Origin: Acidobacteriota bacterium
GTDB lineage: Bacteria > Acidobacteriota > Thermoanaerobaculia > UBA5066 > Gp7-AA6
Reading direction: 5' to 3'
NCBI GenBank assembly: GCA_027307335.1
Contig: DAHUXD010000029.1
Location: 1 to 61,295, forward strand
DNA length: 61,295 bases
The notes beneath the pieces were generated by a model. That model did no database searches, was not told the origin of the DNA, and was given only the letters and a program-made list of their open reading frames with translations. Position numbers and translations under genes: made by a program. Shown here in pieces: positions 1-7,896 of the stretch (position 1 is its first letter; every line of letters begins with the position of its first letter).

Positions 1-490
1 GCGCGGGCGGCGCGGCCGGAGCGCGCCGCGGGGCGGCGCCCTGGAGGCGGGACTCCTCGCGCTTCTCCGGCGCGGCGGCCGGCGGCCCCGGCGTCCCGTC
101 GACCAGGCGCGCGGTCATCGCCGCGGGCTTGCCCGGTGCGAGCGGCTCGCGCCGCAGAAGAAGCGGCGCAGCGAGAAGGACGACGAGGAGGGCCGCGACG
201 AAGACGCCGGCCCAGCGGATGTCGATGCCGAACGTGACGCCGAAGGGGCGGCGCGAGGGCGCCTGCGCGCGGATCTTCCGCAGGATGCGGGCCGAGAGGT
301 CCGGGGCCGCCGGCGCCGTAGGCTCGGCGCGGAACAAGGCGAGGGCCGCCGCGAACGCCTCGGCCGCGCGGCGGCACTCGCCGCACTCCGCGCGATGGGC
401 GGCGAAGGCCGCGTCCTCGGCGGCATCGAGCTCGCCGTCGTAGAGGCGCGAGAGGAACTCGGTCGATCGGGCGGGGTGAGCGTCGGTCAT
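1..490 (-). CDS. anti-sigma factor, zinc-finger (zf-HC2-like), partial at the left edge
   Basis: The N-terminal part reads MTDAHPARSTEF and then carries the H-x3-C-x2-C motif (HRAECGEC, about residues 33-40) typical of the ZAS/zf-HC2 anti-sigma fold. A single hydrophobic helix (GVFVAALLVVLLAAPLLL, about residues 88-105) follows, then a Pro/Ala-rich extracytoplasmic segment that runs off the window. The family holds its ECF sigma factor at the inner membrane until a signal releases it. The ATG overlaps the stop of the sigma gene (ATGA), so the two are translationally coupled, which supports the pairing. The C-terminal sensor part is missing from the window, so the signal cannot be guessed. Confidence 0.85.
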   Translation of the reverse strand, partial: MTDAHPARSTEFLSRLYDGELDAAEDAAFAAHRAECGECRRAAEAFAAALALFRAEPTAPAAPDLSARILRKIRAQAPSRRPFGVTFGIDIRWAGVFVAALLVVLLAAPLLLRREPLAPGKPAAMTARLVDGTPGPPAAAPEKREESRLQGAAPRRAPAAPPA

Positions 491-1065
491 GGCAGCCTTC
501 CCGAGAGAAGCGGCAGCAGGATCTCTCTCAACAGGCCGCGGCCGCGCGCGATGCGGGACTTCACGGTCCCGACCGGCAGCACGAGCGACGCGGCGATCTC
601 CTCGTAGCTCCATTCTTCGATGTCGCGGAGGACGACCGGCATGCGGAAGTCCGGCGGGAGCAGCTTCAGCGCCTCCGCGACCACGCGTTGCGATTCGCCG
701 GTCCGCGCCTTCTCCTCCGGGCCCGCGGCGGGCTCCGCCGGCTCGCGGAGCGGGTCGGCGTCGACGCTGCCCGCGAACACGCGGCGGAAGCGGCTGCGGG
801 AGCGGTAGCGGTTCTTGACCGCGTTGTCCGCGATCGCGGCGAGCCACGCACGCGGCGGCGCGTCGCCGCGGAACCGCGCGAGCCCCCGGTAGGCGTTGAC
901 GAACACCTCCTGAGTCATGTCGTCCGCGTCGTCTTCGCCGACGGCGCGGACCATCCAGCGGTGCACCGTGGCGGTGTGGCGGCGCACGAAGTCCTCGAAG
1001 GCGTCCTCCTCGCCCCGGCGCGCGAGGGCGAGGAGATCGTCGTCGTTCAGGTCCGGTCGGGCCAC
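487..1065 (-). CDS. ECF-type RNA polymerase sigma factor
   Basis: This 192-residue protein has sigma region 2 (DDMTQEVFVNAYRGLARF, about residues 48-65) and region 4 with the helix-turn-helix (YEEIAASLVLPVGTVKSRI), the usual two-domain ECF layout. It directs core RNA polymerase to a specific promoter set. A GTG start (VARPDLNDDDLLAL) gives the normal ECF length. The open frame continues further upstream but there only in low-complexity Arg/Ser-rich sequence with no family features, so the upstream part is rejected. It is coupled to the downstream anti-sigma gene by a 4-bp overlap, and the pair probably autoregulates. Confidence 0.9.
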   Translation of the reverse strand: MARPDLNDDDLLALARRGEEDAFEDFVRRHTATVHRWMVRAVGEDDADDMTQEVFVNAYRGLARFRGDAPPRAWLAAIADNAVKNRYRSRSRFRRVFAGSVDADPLREPAEPAAGPEEKARTGESQRVVAEALKLLPPDFRMPVVLRDIEEWSYEEIAASLVLPVGTVKSRIARGRGLLREILLPLLSGRLP

Positions 1066-1123
1066 GCTCGGCTCGCGCCGCGCGAGCGGCGCGTTCGGGA
1101 TTGTACGGCGGGCCGGCCCCGAG

Positions 1124-1900
1124 TCAGCGCGCGGCGCCGGGGTCGGGCGCATACGCGTGCTCGAACCCGCGAGCGCGCTCGCGGGCGGCGAGACCGTCGT
1201 CGCAGCGCGGGAGGACCCCGAGGCGGACGAGCTCCGCCCGATACTCGTACCGGATCGCGACGCGCGCGGCCGGAGCCGGGTCCTCCTCGAAGGCGACCCA
1301 GGAAACGGGGAAGGCGGTGCGATCGCCGATCCCGGTGGCGGCGTACTCGTCGGCGGCGCGCACCTTCGCCTCCGCCTCGCGGGCGGGAGCGTTCGGCGCG
1401 CTGCGGCCCGCGGCGCCGCGCTCGTCCTTCGGCGCCGCGGCGATCGGATGGACCTTCTCGCGGAAGAAGACCGCTTCGATCGTCCCGACGTTCGCCGTGT
1501 CGCCGAGCCACTTCGCGTAGGAACGCGAGGTCTCGGTGAAGAAGAACCGGCGCGCCGTCTCTCCCGAGACTTGCCAGCCCGGGATCTCGACCGTCTGTCC
1601 GGGAGCGAGCACCCACTTCGTGGCGCTCCCCTCCGTCGTGCGCTTCGCGTCGACGACGTTCCGCCCGTCGACCGAGAGCGCAACGGCGACCCGCCCGGAC
1701 GTCGGGTTCGACAGGCGGATCGTGAATTCCCGGCCCTTCAGCGCCTCGACATAGACGCGGCCGCGGCTCGCATACTCGGGCAGGGGAGTCCCGTCGACCA
1801 GGACCGACATCGAGAACTCGGGAGCTCCGTGGGCCCGGAGCGAGGATCCGGACGCGAGCATGCCCATGCCGAGGAACGCCGCCGACCACGACCTTTTCAT
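1124..1900 (-). CDS. secreted protein of unknown function next to the sigma/anti-sigma pair
   Basis: The 258-residue product begins MKRSWSAAFLGMGMLASGSS, a Sec signal peptide with cleavage probably near LRAHG-APE. The start is set by a GGAGG Shine-Dalgarno just upstream; a 20-residue upstream extension lacks one. The mature part has a beta-rich look (MSVLVDGTPLPEYASRGRVY, EFTIRLSNPTSGRVAVALSV, then a GWQVSGETARRFFF segment) followed by an Ala/Glu-rich tail. The pattern, a short polypeptide-like domain describing a structure-bound 'VDG' strand pair, is one I associate with unnamed conserved exported proteins; no enzyme motif is visible. It lies 58 bp upstream of the sigma gene on the same strand and could be co-regulated. 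Confidence 0.7.
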   Translation of the reverse strand: MKRSWSAAFLGMGMLASGSSLRAHGAPEFSMSVLVDGTPLPEYASRGRVYVEALKGREFTIRLSNPTSGRVAVALSVDGRNVVDAKRTTEGSATKWVLAPGQTVEIPGWQVSGETARRFFFTETSRSYAKWLGDTANVGTIEAVFFREKVHPIAAAPKDERGAAGRSAPNAPAREAEAKVRAADEYAATGIGDRTAFPVSWVAFEEDPAPAARVAIRYEYRAELVRLGVLPRCDDGLAARERARGFEHAYAPDPGAAR

Positions 1901-1982
1901 GTGTCCTCCGGCAGTAGGGACACCGGTCCGGGCCGGAGGTTCCCGGAGTTCGGGCGGCATCAGGCCGTCAGCTCCAGTGCGG

Positions 1983-3278
1983 TTACGCGGGCAGGCCCTT
2001 CTTCAGCACCTCCTCCATGCGGACGCAGAAGGTGTCGATCTCGTCCGGCGTGTTGTAGACGCTCGGCGTGATGCGCAGGCCATTGAACTCGGGGTGCACG
2101 ATCGGCGTCGTCATGATGCGGTGCTTGTCCCAGAGATACGCCTGGAGTTTCTCGGTGTCGACGCCCTCCACGTGGATCAGGGCGATCGCGCAGGAGTCGG
2201 TGTCGTTCAGCGGCGTCAGGATCTTCACCCGGGGCGACGCCGCCTGGAGGCGCAGTGCCCAGCGATCGCGCAGCCACCGCAGCCGCGCCGCCTTGCGCTC
2301 CGCCCCGATGCCCCGGGAAAACGCGATCGCGGCGGCGATGGCGTTGTGGTTGGCGGCCGGGTGGGTGCCGATCTCCTCGTACTTGCGGATGTCCTCGTCC
2401 ATCTTCGGCGGCGCGGCCATCAGCGGCCAGATGGACTTCTGCTTGTTCTTCCGGACGTAGAGGAAGCCGGTGCCGATCGGCGCGAACAGCCACTTGTGCA
2501 GGCTCGTCGCGTAGTAGTCGCATTCGAGGTCGTCGCGCTTGAAGGGGAACTGCGCGAACGCGTGCGCGCCGTCCACGAACGTCTCGATGCCGTGTTCGCG
2601 CCCGAGGCGGACGACGTCGCGCACGGGCAGGATCTGCCCGGTCAGGTTGGTGATGTGCGTGATCTCGAAGACGCGCGTCCGCGGCGTGATCGCGGCCCGG
2701 AAGCGCGCGACGACGTCGGCGGCGGACGGCGGGGGCACGGGGAAGCTGATCGGCTTCGTCACGATGCCGTGGCGCCGCGCGCGCTGCTCCCACGACGTGA
2801 TCATGCGGGGATAGTTCTGCGTCGTGTAGATGACCTCGTCGCCCGGCTTCAGGTCGATGCCGAACGTCAGCGTCTCGAGCGATTCGGACGCGTTGCGGGT
2901 GATCGCCATCTCCTCGGGATCGCAGCCGAACTCGGCCGCGAGCTCGCGGCGGCAGGACTCGATGCGCGGCTCGAGCACCGTCCACATCTGGTAGACCGGG
3001 ATCTCGTTCGAGAACCGCAGGTCGCGGATCATCTGGTCGAGCACGGGCGCGGGCGCGGGGCTGCAGCCCCCGTTGTTCAGGTTGATCAGCGTGCGGTCGA
3101 CCTGGAAGGCATTGGCGATCTCGGACCAGTACGTTTCGTCGCCGGCGAGGTCCGCGGGGCGCCGGGATGCCGCAATCTTGCCCGCCTGGATCACCCGTGC
3201 CATCGCGTCCGCCGAAAAGGCGGCCAGCGCCGCGGCTCCGGTCAACCCCTGGAAGAGGCTCCTCCGGTCGAGCGTCAT
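1983..3278 (-). CDS. Tat-exported class V aminotransferase homologue (isopenicillin-N-epimerase-like)
   Basis: The 431-residue protein opens with a twin-arginine type leader (MTLDRRSLFQGLTGAAALAA). Then follows a PLP-dependent fold-type I body: NLNNGGCSPAP near the N-terminus, TRNASESLETL, the VDGAHAFAQ motif whose Asp contacts the pyridine nitrogen, and SLHKW, whose Lys would form the Schiff base with PLP. C-terminal residues (HRIMTTPIVH) fit the class V family. Known relatives include cysteine desulfurases, epimerases and kynureninase-like enzymes; the isopenicillin-N-epimerase-like branch is often Tat-exported. The substrate is unknown. Its stop is 83 bp from the start of the secreted protein downstream, so co-transcription is possible. 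Confidence 0.85.
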   Translation of the reverse strand: MTLDRRSLFQGLTGAAALAAFSADAMARVIQAGKIAASRRPADLAGDETYWSEIANAFQVDRTLINLNNGGCSPAPAPVLDQMIRDLRFSNEIPVYQMWTVLEPRIESCRRELAAEFGCDPEEMAITRNASESLETLTFGIDLKPGDEVIYTTQNYPRMITSWEQRARRHGIVTKPISFPVPPPSAADVVARFRAAITPRTRVFEITHITNLTGQILPVRDVVRLGREHGIETFVDGAHAFAQFPFKRDDLECDYYATSLHKWLFAPIGTGFLYVRKNKQKSIWPLMAAPPKMDEDIRKYEEIGTHPAANHNAIAAAIAFSRGIGAERKAARLRWLRDRWALRLQAASPRVKILTPLNDTDSCAIALIHVEGVDTEKLQAYLWDKHRIMTTPIVHPEFNGLRITPSVYNTPDEIDTFCVRMEEVLKKGLPA

Positions 3279-3383
3279 CGTCCCTCCGCGAATCTTCTCG
3301 GCGCCCGGCTCTCGGTGCCCTCGGCTCGCGCGCCGCCGCGGCGTTCCGTCGCCGCGTGAAACTTGCGGGGGATCCTATCCCGT

Positions 3384-4646
3384 TCACGGGGTTTCGACGT
3401 CTCCCGTGATGAGACGGGCGCCGCGCTGGTACGTGAAGTAGGCCCAGGCCCACTCCATCATCACGATGATGCGGTTGCGGAAGCCGATCAGGAAGAAGAT
3501 GTGGACGAAGCACCAGAGCAGCCACGCGACGAGTCCCGAGAAGCGCAGGCCGGCGATCTCGGCCACGGCCTCCGAGCGGCCGATGACGGCCATCGTGCCC
3601 TTGTCGACGTAGTGGAAGCGGTGACGGGGTCTTCCCGCGAGCGTCGCTCGGATGTTGCCGGCCACGGCGCGGCCCTGCTGCAGGGCGACGGGGGAGAGGC
3701 CCGGGAGGGGTCGGCCCGTCTGGTGCGTGTACACCGAGAGGTCGCCGATGACGAAGACCTCGGGATGTCCGGCGACCGAGAGGTCGGGCTCGACCGGAAC
3801 GCGTCCCGCGCGGTCGAGCGGAACGCCGAGGGACCGCGCGAGAGGCGAGGCGGCCACGCCGGCCGCCCATACGACCGTGCGCGCGGCGAGGCGTTCGCCG
3901 CCGATCGAGACGCCCCGCGCGTCGACGTCCGTGACCGGCGTCCCGACGCGCACCTCGACGCCGAGGCGGACGAGCGTCGCCGCGGCGGTCTCGGAGGTCG
4001 CGGGGAGCATCGCGGGCAGCAGCCGCGGTCCGGCCTCGACGAGGACGATGCGGGCCTCGCGCGGATCGATCGACCGGAAGTCGCTGACGATCACGTGGCG
4101 CGAGATCTCCGCGATGGCGCCGGCGAGCTCGACGCCGGTCGGGCCGCCGCCGACGATCACGAACGTGAGGAGGTCGCGGCGGACCGCAGGATCGGTTTCG
4201 CGCTCGGCCTGCTCGAAGGCGAGGAGGATCCGGCGGCGGATATGGATCGCGTCCTCCAGGGTCTTCAAGCCCGGCGCGTCCTTCTCCCAGGCGTCGTGGC
4301 CGAAGTAGGCGTGTCCCGCGCCGCCCGCGACGACCAGGAAATCGTAGGGCAGTGAACCGTCCGCGAGCCGGACTTCGCGGCGCGCGACGTCAATGGCGAC
4401 CACCTCGGCGAGGAGCACGCGCGCGTTGGCCTGATGCCGGAGGATCGAGCGGATCGGATACGCGATGTCGCCGGGGGAGAGCGCGGCCGTGGCCACCTGG
4501 TAGAGCAGCGGCTGGAAGAGATGGTGGTTGCGGCGGTCGACGACGGTCAGCTGGACCGGAACATGGGCGAGCGCGCGCGCCGCCGCGAGGCCGCCGAATC
4601 CGGCGCCGACGACGATGACCCGGGGTCGCCCGGCCGGGGAATTCAT
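3384..4646 (-). CDS. NAD(P)/FAD-dependent oxidoreductase, NDH-2-like
   Basis: The 420-residue protein has two dinucleotide-binding motifs, GAGFGGLAAARAL at the N-terminus for FAD and VIVGGGPTGVELAGAIAE in the middle for NADH, and the second FAD-contact motif GDLSVYTH followed by ALQQGRAVAGNI. The C-terminal helix (LLWCFVHIFFLIGFRNRI) is the membrane-attachment segment of single-subunit type II NADH:quinone dehydrogenases, which pass electrons to quinone without pumping protons. ATG at 4646 is preferred because of the A-rich AAAAGGG in front; a GTG at 4658 is the alternative and adds four residues. Divergent from the small-peptide gene to its right. Confidence 0.88.
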   Translation of the reverse strand: MNSPAGRPRVIVVGAGFGGLAAARALAHVPVQLTVVDRRNHHLFQPLLYQVATAALSPGDIAYPIRSILRHQANARVLLAEVVAIDVARREVRLADGSLPYDFLVVAGGAGHAYFGHDAWEKDAPGLKTLEDAIHIRRRILLAFEQAERETDPAVRRDLLTFVIVGGGPTGVELAGAIAEISRHVIVSDFRSIDPREARIVLVEAGPRLLPAMLPATSETAAATLVRLGVEVRVGTPVTDVDARGVSIGGERLAARTVVWAAGVAASPLARSLGVPLDRAGRVPVEPDLSVAGHPEVFVIGDLSVYTHQTGRPLPGLSPVALQQGRAVAGNIRATLAGRPRHRFHYVDKGTMAVIGRSEAVAEIAGLRFSGLVAWLLWCFVHIFFLIGFRNRIIVMMEWAWAYFTYQRGARLITGDVETP

Positions 4647-4798
4647 GGCCCTTTTCACTCTATCTCTCGAAATCCCAGCAAGATCGGGGCCTGTCCCCGG
4701 GGACGGTTGACGTCACCGCCCGGACTTGTGGTGAAATGGTAGCGATTCGTTTTCGGCTCGGTTCTCGAGCCCGTTTCGAAAAAGGAGTTGAGAAGCTC

Positions 4799-4936
4799 AT
4801 GACTACCTCCAACGCTCCCGCCCGAGTTCCCGAGCGCCAGCCCGAGCCGAACACGACGTCGCGCCCGGCGACCGCCAGCGGCGCGAAGAAGCCGAACCGC
4901 TTCGTCATCAAGATCGCGGGTACGATTCCCGTCTAA
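4799..4936 (+). CDS. 45-residue peptide of unknown function (candidate signal or modified peptide)
   Basis: The reading frame has an AAAGGAG Shine-Dalgarno 11 nt before ATG and a clean TAA stop. The product has a polar, Pro/Thr/Ser/Ala-rich half without hydrophobic character, then a basic, hydrophobic C-terminal end, KKPNRFVIKIAGTIPV. It has no Sec signal and no cysteines. A TTGACG hexamer at 4707-4712 could be a -35 element, although no good -10 is seen. The next two genes (sigma-region-2-like protein and TPR protein) follow on the same strand after 79 bp. A longer ATG start at 4736 is possible but has a poorer ribosome site. I do not recognise the peptide. Confidence 0.55.
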   Translation: MTTSNAPARVPERQPEPNTTSRPATASGAKKPNRFVIKIAGTIPV

Positions 4937-5015
4937 CTTTTGAGCCCTCGGCACTTCGCGATGTGACGCTGGCGGTTGGAACCGTCGCGGCGGTGGTGTA
5001 ACCTTTAGGACCACC

Positions 5016-5378
5016 GTGGAAAAGAGCTCTCCCCGTCGGCCCGACGAAGTCGAGTCGGTATTTGCGCTGACTCTGGAGGTCATCCATTCAGCGCTGGTGG
5101 GCTACTACCAGCTCACCGAAGACGAGGCGCGCGGCGCCGAGGAAGACCTCTACGTCTGGTTTCAGAGGTTGTCGCGCCGGGGCGGCGCGGGACACATGCC
5201 GGCAAAGCTCCTTCGCATCTCGCTTCTGTCCGCGGCCTGCCAGTACGGCCGATCGTTCCAGCTCTGGAAGCTCGGCGGCGAGAAATCTCCGGACGCGCAC
5301 TTGAACGAGCTGCTCGCCCGCGAACCCGACGAGGTCGCCGGAGACCTCGATCGTCGGTTCAAGGAGGACCGGTCATGA
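5016..5378 (+). CDS. 120-residue protein resembling sigma-factor region 2 without region 4
   Basis: GTG start after TTTAGGACCACC. The protein is all-helical in appearance: VIHSALVGYYQLTEDEARGA and EEDLYVWFQRLSRR parallel the region 2.1-2.2 helices of ECF sigma factors (the 'D/E-x-x-QE-x-F' type amphipathic helix), and LLRISLLSAACQYGRSFQLW sits where region 2.3-2.4 would be. No region-4 helix-turn-helix follows; the protein simply ends after a charged tail. This resemblance is by eye only. Its stop overlaps the ATG of the next gene (ATGA), so the two proteins are made together. It could be a sigma-derived regulator or a protein-binding helical bundle. Confidence 0.6.
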   Translation: MEKSSPRRPDEVESVFALTLEVIHSALVGYYQLTEDEARGAEEDLYVWFQRLSRRGGAGHMPAKLLRISLLSAACQYGRSFQLWKLGGEKSPDAHLNELLAREPDEVAGDLDRRFKEDRS

Positions 5379-6481
5379 CCGGCCGGGTTCTTCCGTTTCG
5401 AGGACGGCCCCTGTCCTCCGAGGCGGGACTCCGGGCCGCCGAGCGCGTCTTGTCGACGCCGCTCGATGAACGGACCGCGAAGGCGAAAGCGCTTCACCTC
5501 GAGGATCCGGAGACGCTCCTGGCTCTCTGCGGAGTGCTTCGGGAGCGCATCAGCGCTTCGCCGGCCTCGGTGAAGGAGGAGGCCCAGTTCCTCTATCGCT
5601 TCATCGAGAGCCCGAGGCGAGAGATCGGCCTCTTCGACGAGCGCGATTACTTCCTGGGCGAGACGGCTCTGCTCGCGGGGACGGCGTGCCGATGCCTTTC
5701 TCAGCGCGAGGACGCCTGGATCTGGTTCGACCGCGCCGAGGCCGGATTCCGGCACACGATGAACGCTCCCGCCGAGTTGTCGCGCCTTTCCTATCAGAAG
5801 CTCGCCGAGCGGCTCGAGGAGCGGCAGGTCGATCTCGTCCTCGAGCTTCTGCCGTCCCTCTTCGAGAGCTTCCAGAAGCTCGGGATGCCCGAGGACGCGC
5901 TGAAGTGCCGGTTCCTCGAGGGCCTCGCTCACTTCGAGAAGGACGACCCCCTGGGCGCCATTCGCGTCTTCAATGCGGTCTGTCAGCAGGCCGACGAGCT
6001 CGGCAGCCAGACGCTTCTCGCCGATTCGTACGTCAATCTGATTCACGCCCACGGGCTGCTCGGAGAGGCGGAGGCGGCCATCGAGGCATCGCGGCGCGCG
6101 ATCCCGATCCTCCGGGCGGTCGACAACCGGATCTCGCTCGCCAAGGTTCACTGGGGCCTGGCGACGCTCCTCCGCGAAGAGGGGCAGCTCCGCGAGGCCA
6201 TCGACTCCTATCGCAAGGCCCAGGAAGACTTCGAGGCCATCGGCATGCGCGCCGACATCGCCGCCCTGAACCTCGTCGTCGCCGACCTGCTCCTCGAGGA
6301 GGGGCGGAGCGTCGAGGCGCTGCGCGAGATCTCCGAGGCGCTGCCGGTCATCGCCGAGCTGAAGATGGCGCCGGAGGGAATGGCCGCGCTCTCGCTCGTG
6401 CGCGAGTCCGTCCGCCGCCAGGAAGTGAACCGCCAGGCCCTCCGCGAGCTCCACGGATACTTCCAGGAGCTGCAGAACTAG
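5375..6481 (+). CDS. TPR-like helical-repeat protein, 368 residues
   Basis: From about residue 90 the protein shows successive helix pairs of about 34-40 residues with TPR-like spacing and Ala/Leu/Tyr patterning, for example AVCQQADELGSQTLLADSYV, LLGEAEAAIEASRRAI, AKVHWGLATLLREEGQLREA and IDSYRKAQEDFEAIG. No catalytic motif, signal peptide or membrane segment is present, so it is a cytoplasmic scaffold or peptide-binding protein. It is translationally coupled (ATGA) to the sigma-region-2-like gene and lies downstream of the 45-residue peptide gene. Size and architecture recall Rap/Rgg-type TPR regulators that bind short peptides, although those are Firmicutes proteins and no homology is claimed. 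Confidence 0.75.
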   Translation: MTGRVLPFRGRPLSSEAGLRAAERVLSTPLDERTAKAKALHLEDPETLLALCGVLRERISASPASVKEEAQFLYRFIESPRREIGLFDERDYFLGETALLAGTACRCLSQREDAWIWFDRAEAGFRHTMNAPAELSRLSYQKLAERLEERQVDLVLELLPSLFESFQKLGMPEDALKCRFLEGLAHFEKDDPLGAIRVFNAVCQQADELGSQTLLADSYVNLIHAHGLLGEAEAAIEASRRAIPILRAVDNRISLAKVHWGLATLLREEGQLREAIDSYRKAQEDFEAIGMRADIAALNLVVADLLLEEGRSVEALREISEALPVIAELKMAPEGMAALSLVRESVRRQEVNRQALRELHGYFQELQN

Positions 6482-6514
6482 CGCGGCGGAATCCCGGCTC
6501 GCGAAGCGGCGGGA

Positions 6515-6619
6515 TCAGCCCTCGCGCGAGTGCCGCATGATCGTTTTCCGCTTCGCGCTCTTCCTCGCCGCCTTCTTCTTCGCCGCGGTTTTCTTCGAGG
6601 CCCCTCGCGTCTTCGGCAT
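6515..6619 (-). CDS. 34-residue Lys/Ala-rich basic protein
   Basis: A short frame between two convergent-divergent neighbours encodes MPKTRGASKKTAAKKKAARK and then SAKRKTIMRHSREG. Composition is like the tails of bacterial histone H1-like or HU-extension proteins, or small ribosome-associated proteins. The upstream ribosome site is poor (GGAG only two bases from the ATG) and no homologue can be checked here, so it may not be expressed. It is listed because the frame uses GC-rich third positions and occupies a gap that otherwise holds nothing. Confidence 0.35.
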   Translation of the reverse strand: MPKTRGASKKTAAKKKAARKSAKRKTIMRHSREG

Positions 6620-6641
6620 GGCTCCATCGTAAGCTGCCCGG

Positions 6642-7871
6642 GTGCCGCGCGTCCTCCTGCTCCTGCCGACGACGAGCTATCGGATTCCCGATTTCCTGGC
6701 CGCCGCGGAGAAGCTCGGCGTCGAGGTCACCGTCGCGTCGGAGGAGCCGAGCACGATGGAGCGCCTCAATCCGGCGGGGCTGCTGACCCTCGACTTCGGC
6801 GATCTCGAAGGGTCGGCCGATCGCGCCGCCGGGTTCGCCGGGAGGCATCCGGTCGCGGCGGTCGTCGGCGTCGACGAGCGGACGGCCGTCGCCGCCGCGG
6901 CGATCTCGGGGCGCCTCGGGCTGCCGCACAACCCGGTCGAGGCCGCGCGGGCCGCCGGGAACAAGGCGCGGATGCGGGAGCTGCTGGCGCGGGCCGGCGC
7001 GCCGCAGCCCGGGTTCCGCCTCCACGCGATCGACGAGGATCCGGCGACGGCCGCCGGGGCGACCGCGTTCCCGTGCGTCCTGAAGCCGACGTTTCTCGCC
7101 GCGAGCCGCGGGGTGATCCGGGCCAATGACCCCGCGGAATTCGTCGCCGCCTGGCGCCGCATCGCGCGTCTCCTCGACGAAGCGGAGGTCGCCGCGCGCG
7201 GGGGAGCCGCGGCGCGGGAGATCCTGGTGGAGCGCTTCGTCCCGGGCATGGAGGTGGCGCTCGAGGGCCTCCTCGATGCCGGCCGGCTGCGGGTGCTCGC
7301 GCTCTTCGACAAGCCCGACCCGCTCTCCGGCCCGTACTTCGAGGAGACGATCTACGTCACGCCCTCGCGCCTGCCGGAAGACGTGCAGGCCCGCGTCGCC
7401 GAGGTGGCGGAGGCGGGGGCCCGCGCGCTCGGGCTCGTGCACGGACCGGTGCACGCCGAGATGCGCCTCAACGACGACGGCGTCTTCCTCATCGAGATCG
7501 CCGCCCGCTCGATCGGCGGGCTCTGCGCCCGGACGCTGCGCTTCGGGACGGACCTGTCGCTCGAAGAGCTGATCCTTCGGCACGCGCTCGGCCAGGTCAC
7601 CATCGCGCAGAGGGAGCGGCTCGCGGCAGGGGTGATGATGATCCCGATTCCGAAGGCGGGCGTCCTCGAGGAGGTGCGGGGCCTCGACGCGGCGCGCGCG
7701 ATCCCCGACGTCGCCGACGTGACGATCTCGGCCGCGTGCGGTCGGCCGATCGTGCCCCTGCCCGAGGGCGACCGCTATCTCGGCTTCGTCTTCTCGCGCG
7801 CGGAGACGCCCGCTCGCGCGGAGGCGGCGCTGCGCGAGGCGCACGCGAGGCTGGAGTTCGTGATCCGCTGA
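6642..7871 (+). CDS. ATP-grasp domain protein, carboxylate-amine ligase type
   Basis: The GTG-started 409-residue protein has an N-terminal Rossmann-like pre-ATP-grasp part (VPRVLLLLPTTSYRIPDFLA) and a central ATP-grasp fold. Visible elements are NKARMRELLARAGAPQPGF, the phosphate-loop strand FPCVLKPTFLAASRGV, the LVERFVPGMEVALEG stretch, and the metal-binding MRLNDDGVFLIEIAARSIGG. Such enzymes activate a carboxylate as an acyl phosphate and join it to an amine; the substrate is not evident. The C-terminal 70 residues (YLGFVFSRAETPARAEAALR) match the small domain of biotin-carboxylase-like or amino-acid ligase-like ATP-grasp proteins. No functional partner is adjacent. Confidence 0.85.
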   Translation: MPRVLLLLPTTSYRIPDFLAAAEKLGVEVTVASEEPSTMERLNPAGLLTLDFGDLEGSADRAAGFAGRHPVAAVVGVDERTAVAAAAISGRLGLPHNPVEAARAAGNKARMRELLARAGAPQPGFRLHAIDEDPATAAGATAFPCVLKPTFLAASRGVIRANDPAEFVAAWRRIARLLDEAEVAARGGAAAREILVERFVPGMEVALEGLLDAGRLRVLALFDKPDPLSGPYFEETIYVTPSRLPEDVQARVAEVAEAGARALGLVHGPVHAEMRLNDDGVFLIEIAARSIGGLCARTLRFGTDLSLEELILRHALGQVTIAQRERLAAGVMMIPIPKAGVLEEVRGLDAARAIPDVADVTISAACGRPIVPLPEGDRYLGFVFSRAETPARAEAALREAHARLEFVIR

Positions 7872-7896
7872 CGACCGCGGTCAGCTCGAGGCGCGC

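Noticed and set aside
487-1683. 398-residue version of the sigma factor
   Set aside because: Everything upstream of the GTG at 1065 is antisense to or overlaps the secreted-protein gene, with low-complexity Arg/Ser sequence.
4736-4798. Longer start for the 45-residue peptide gene
   Set aside because: The upstream ATG has no Shine-Dalgarno match, while ATG 4799 follows AAAGGAG; the added residues are Arg-rich.
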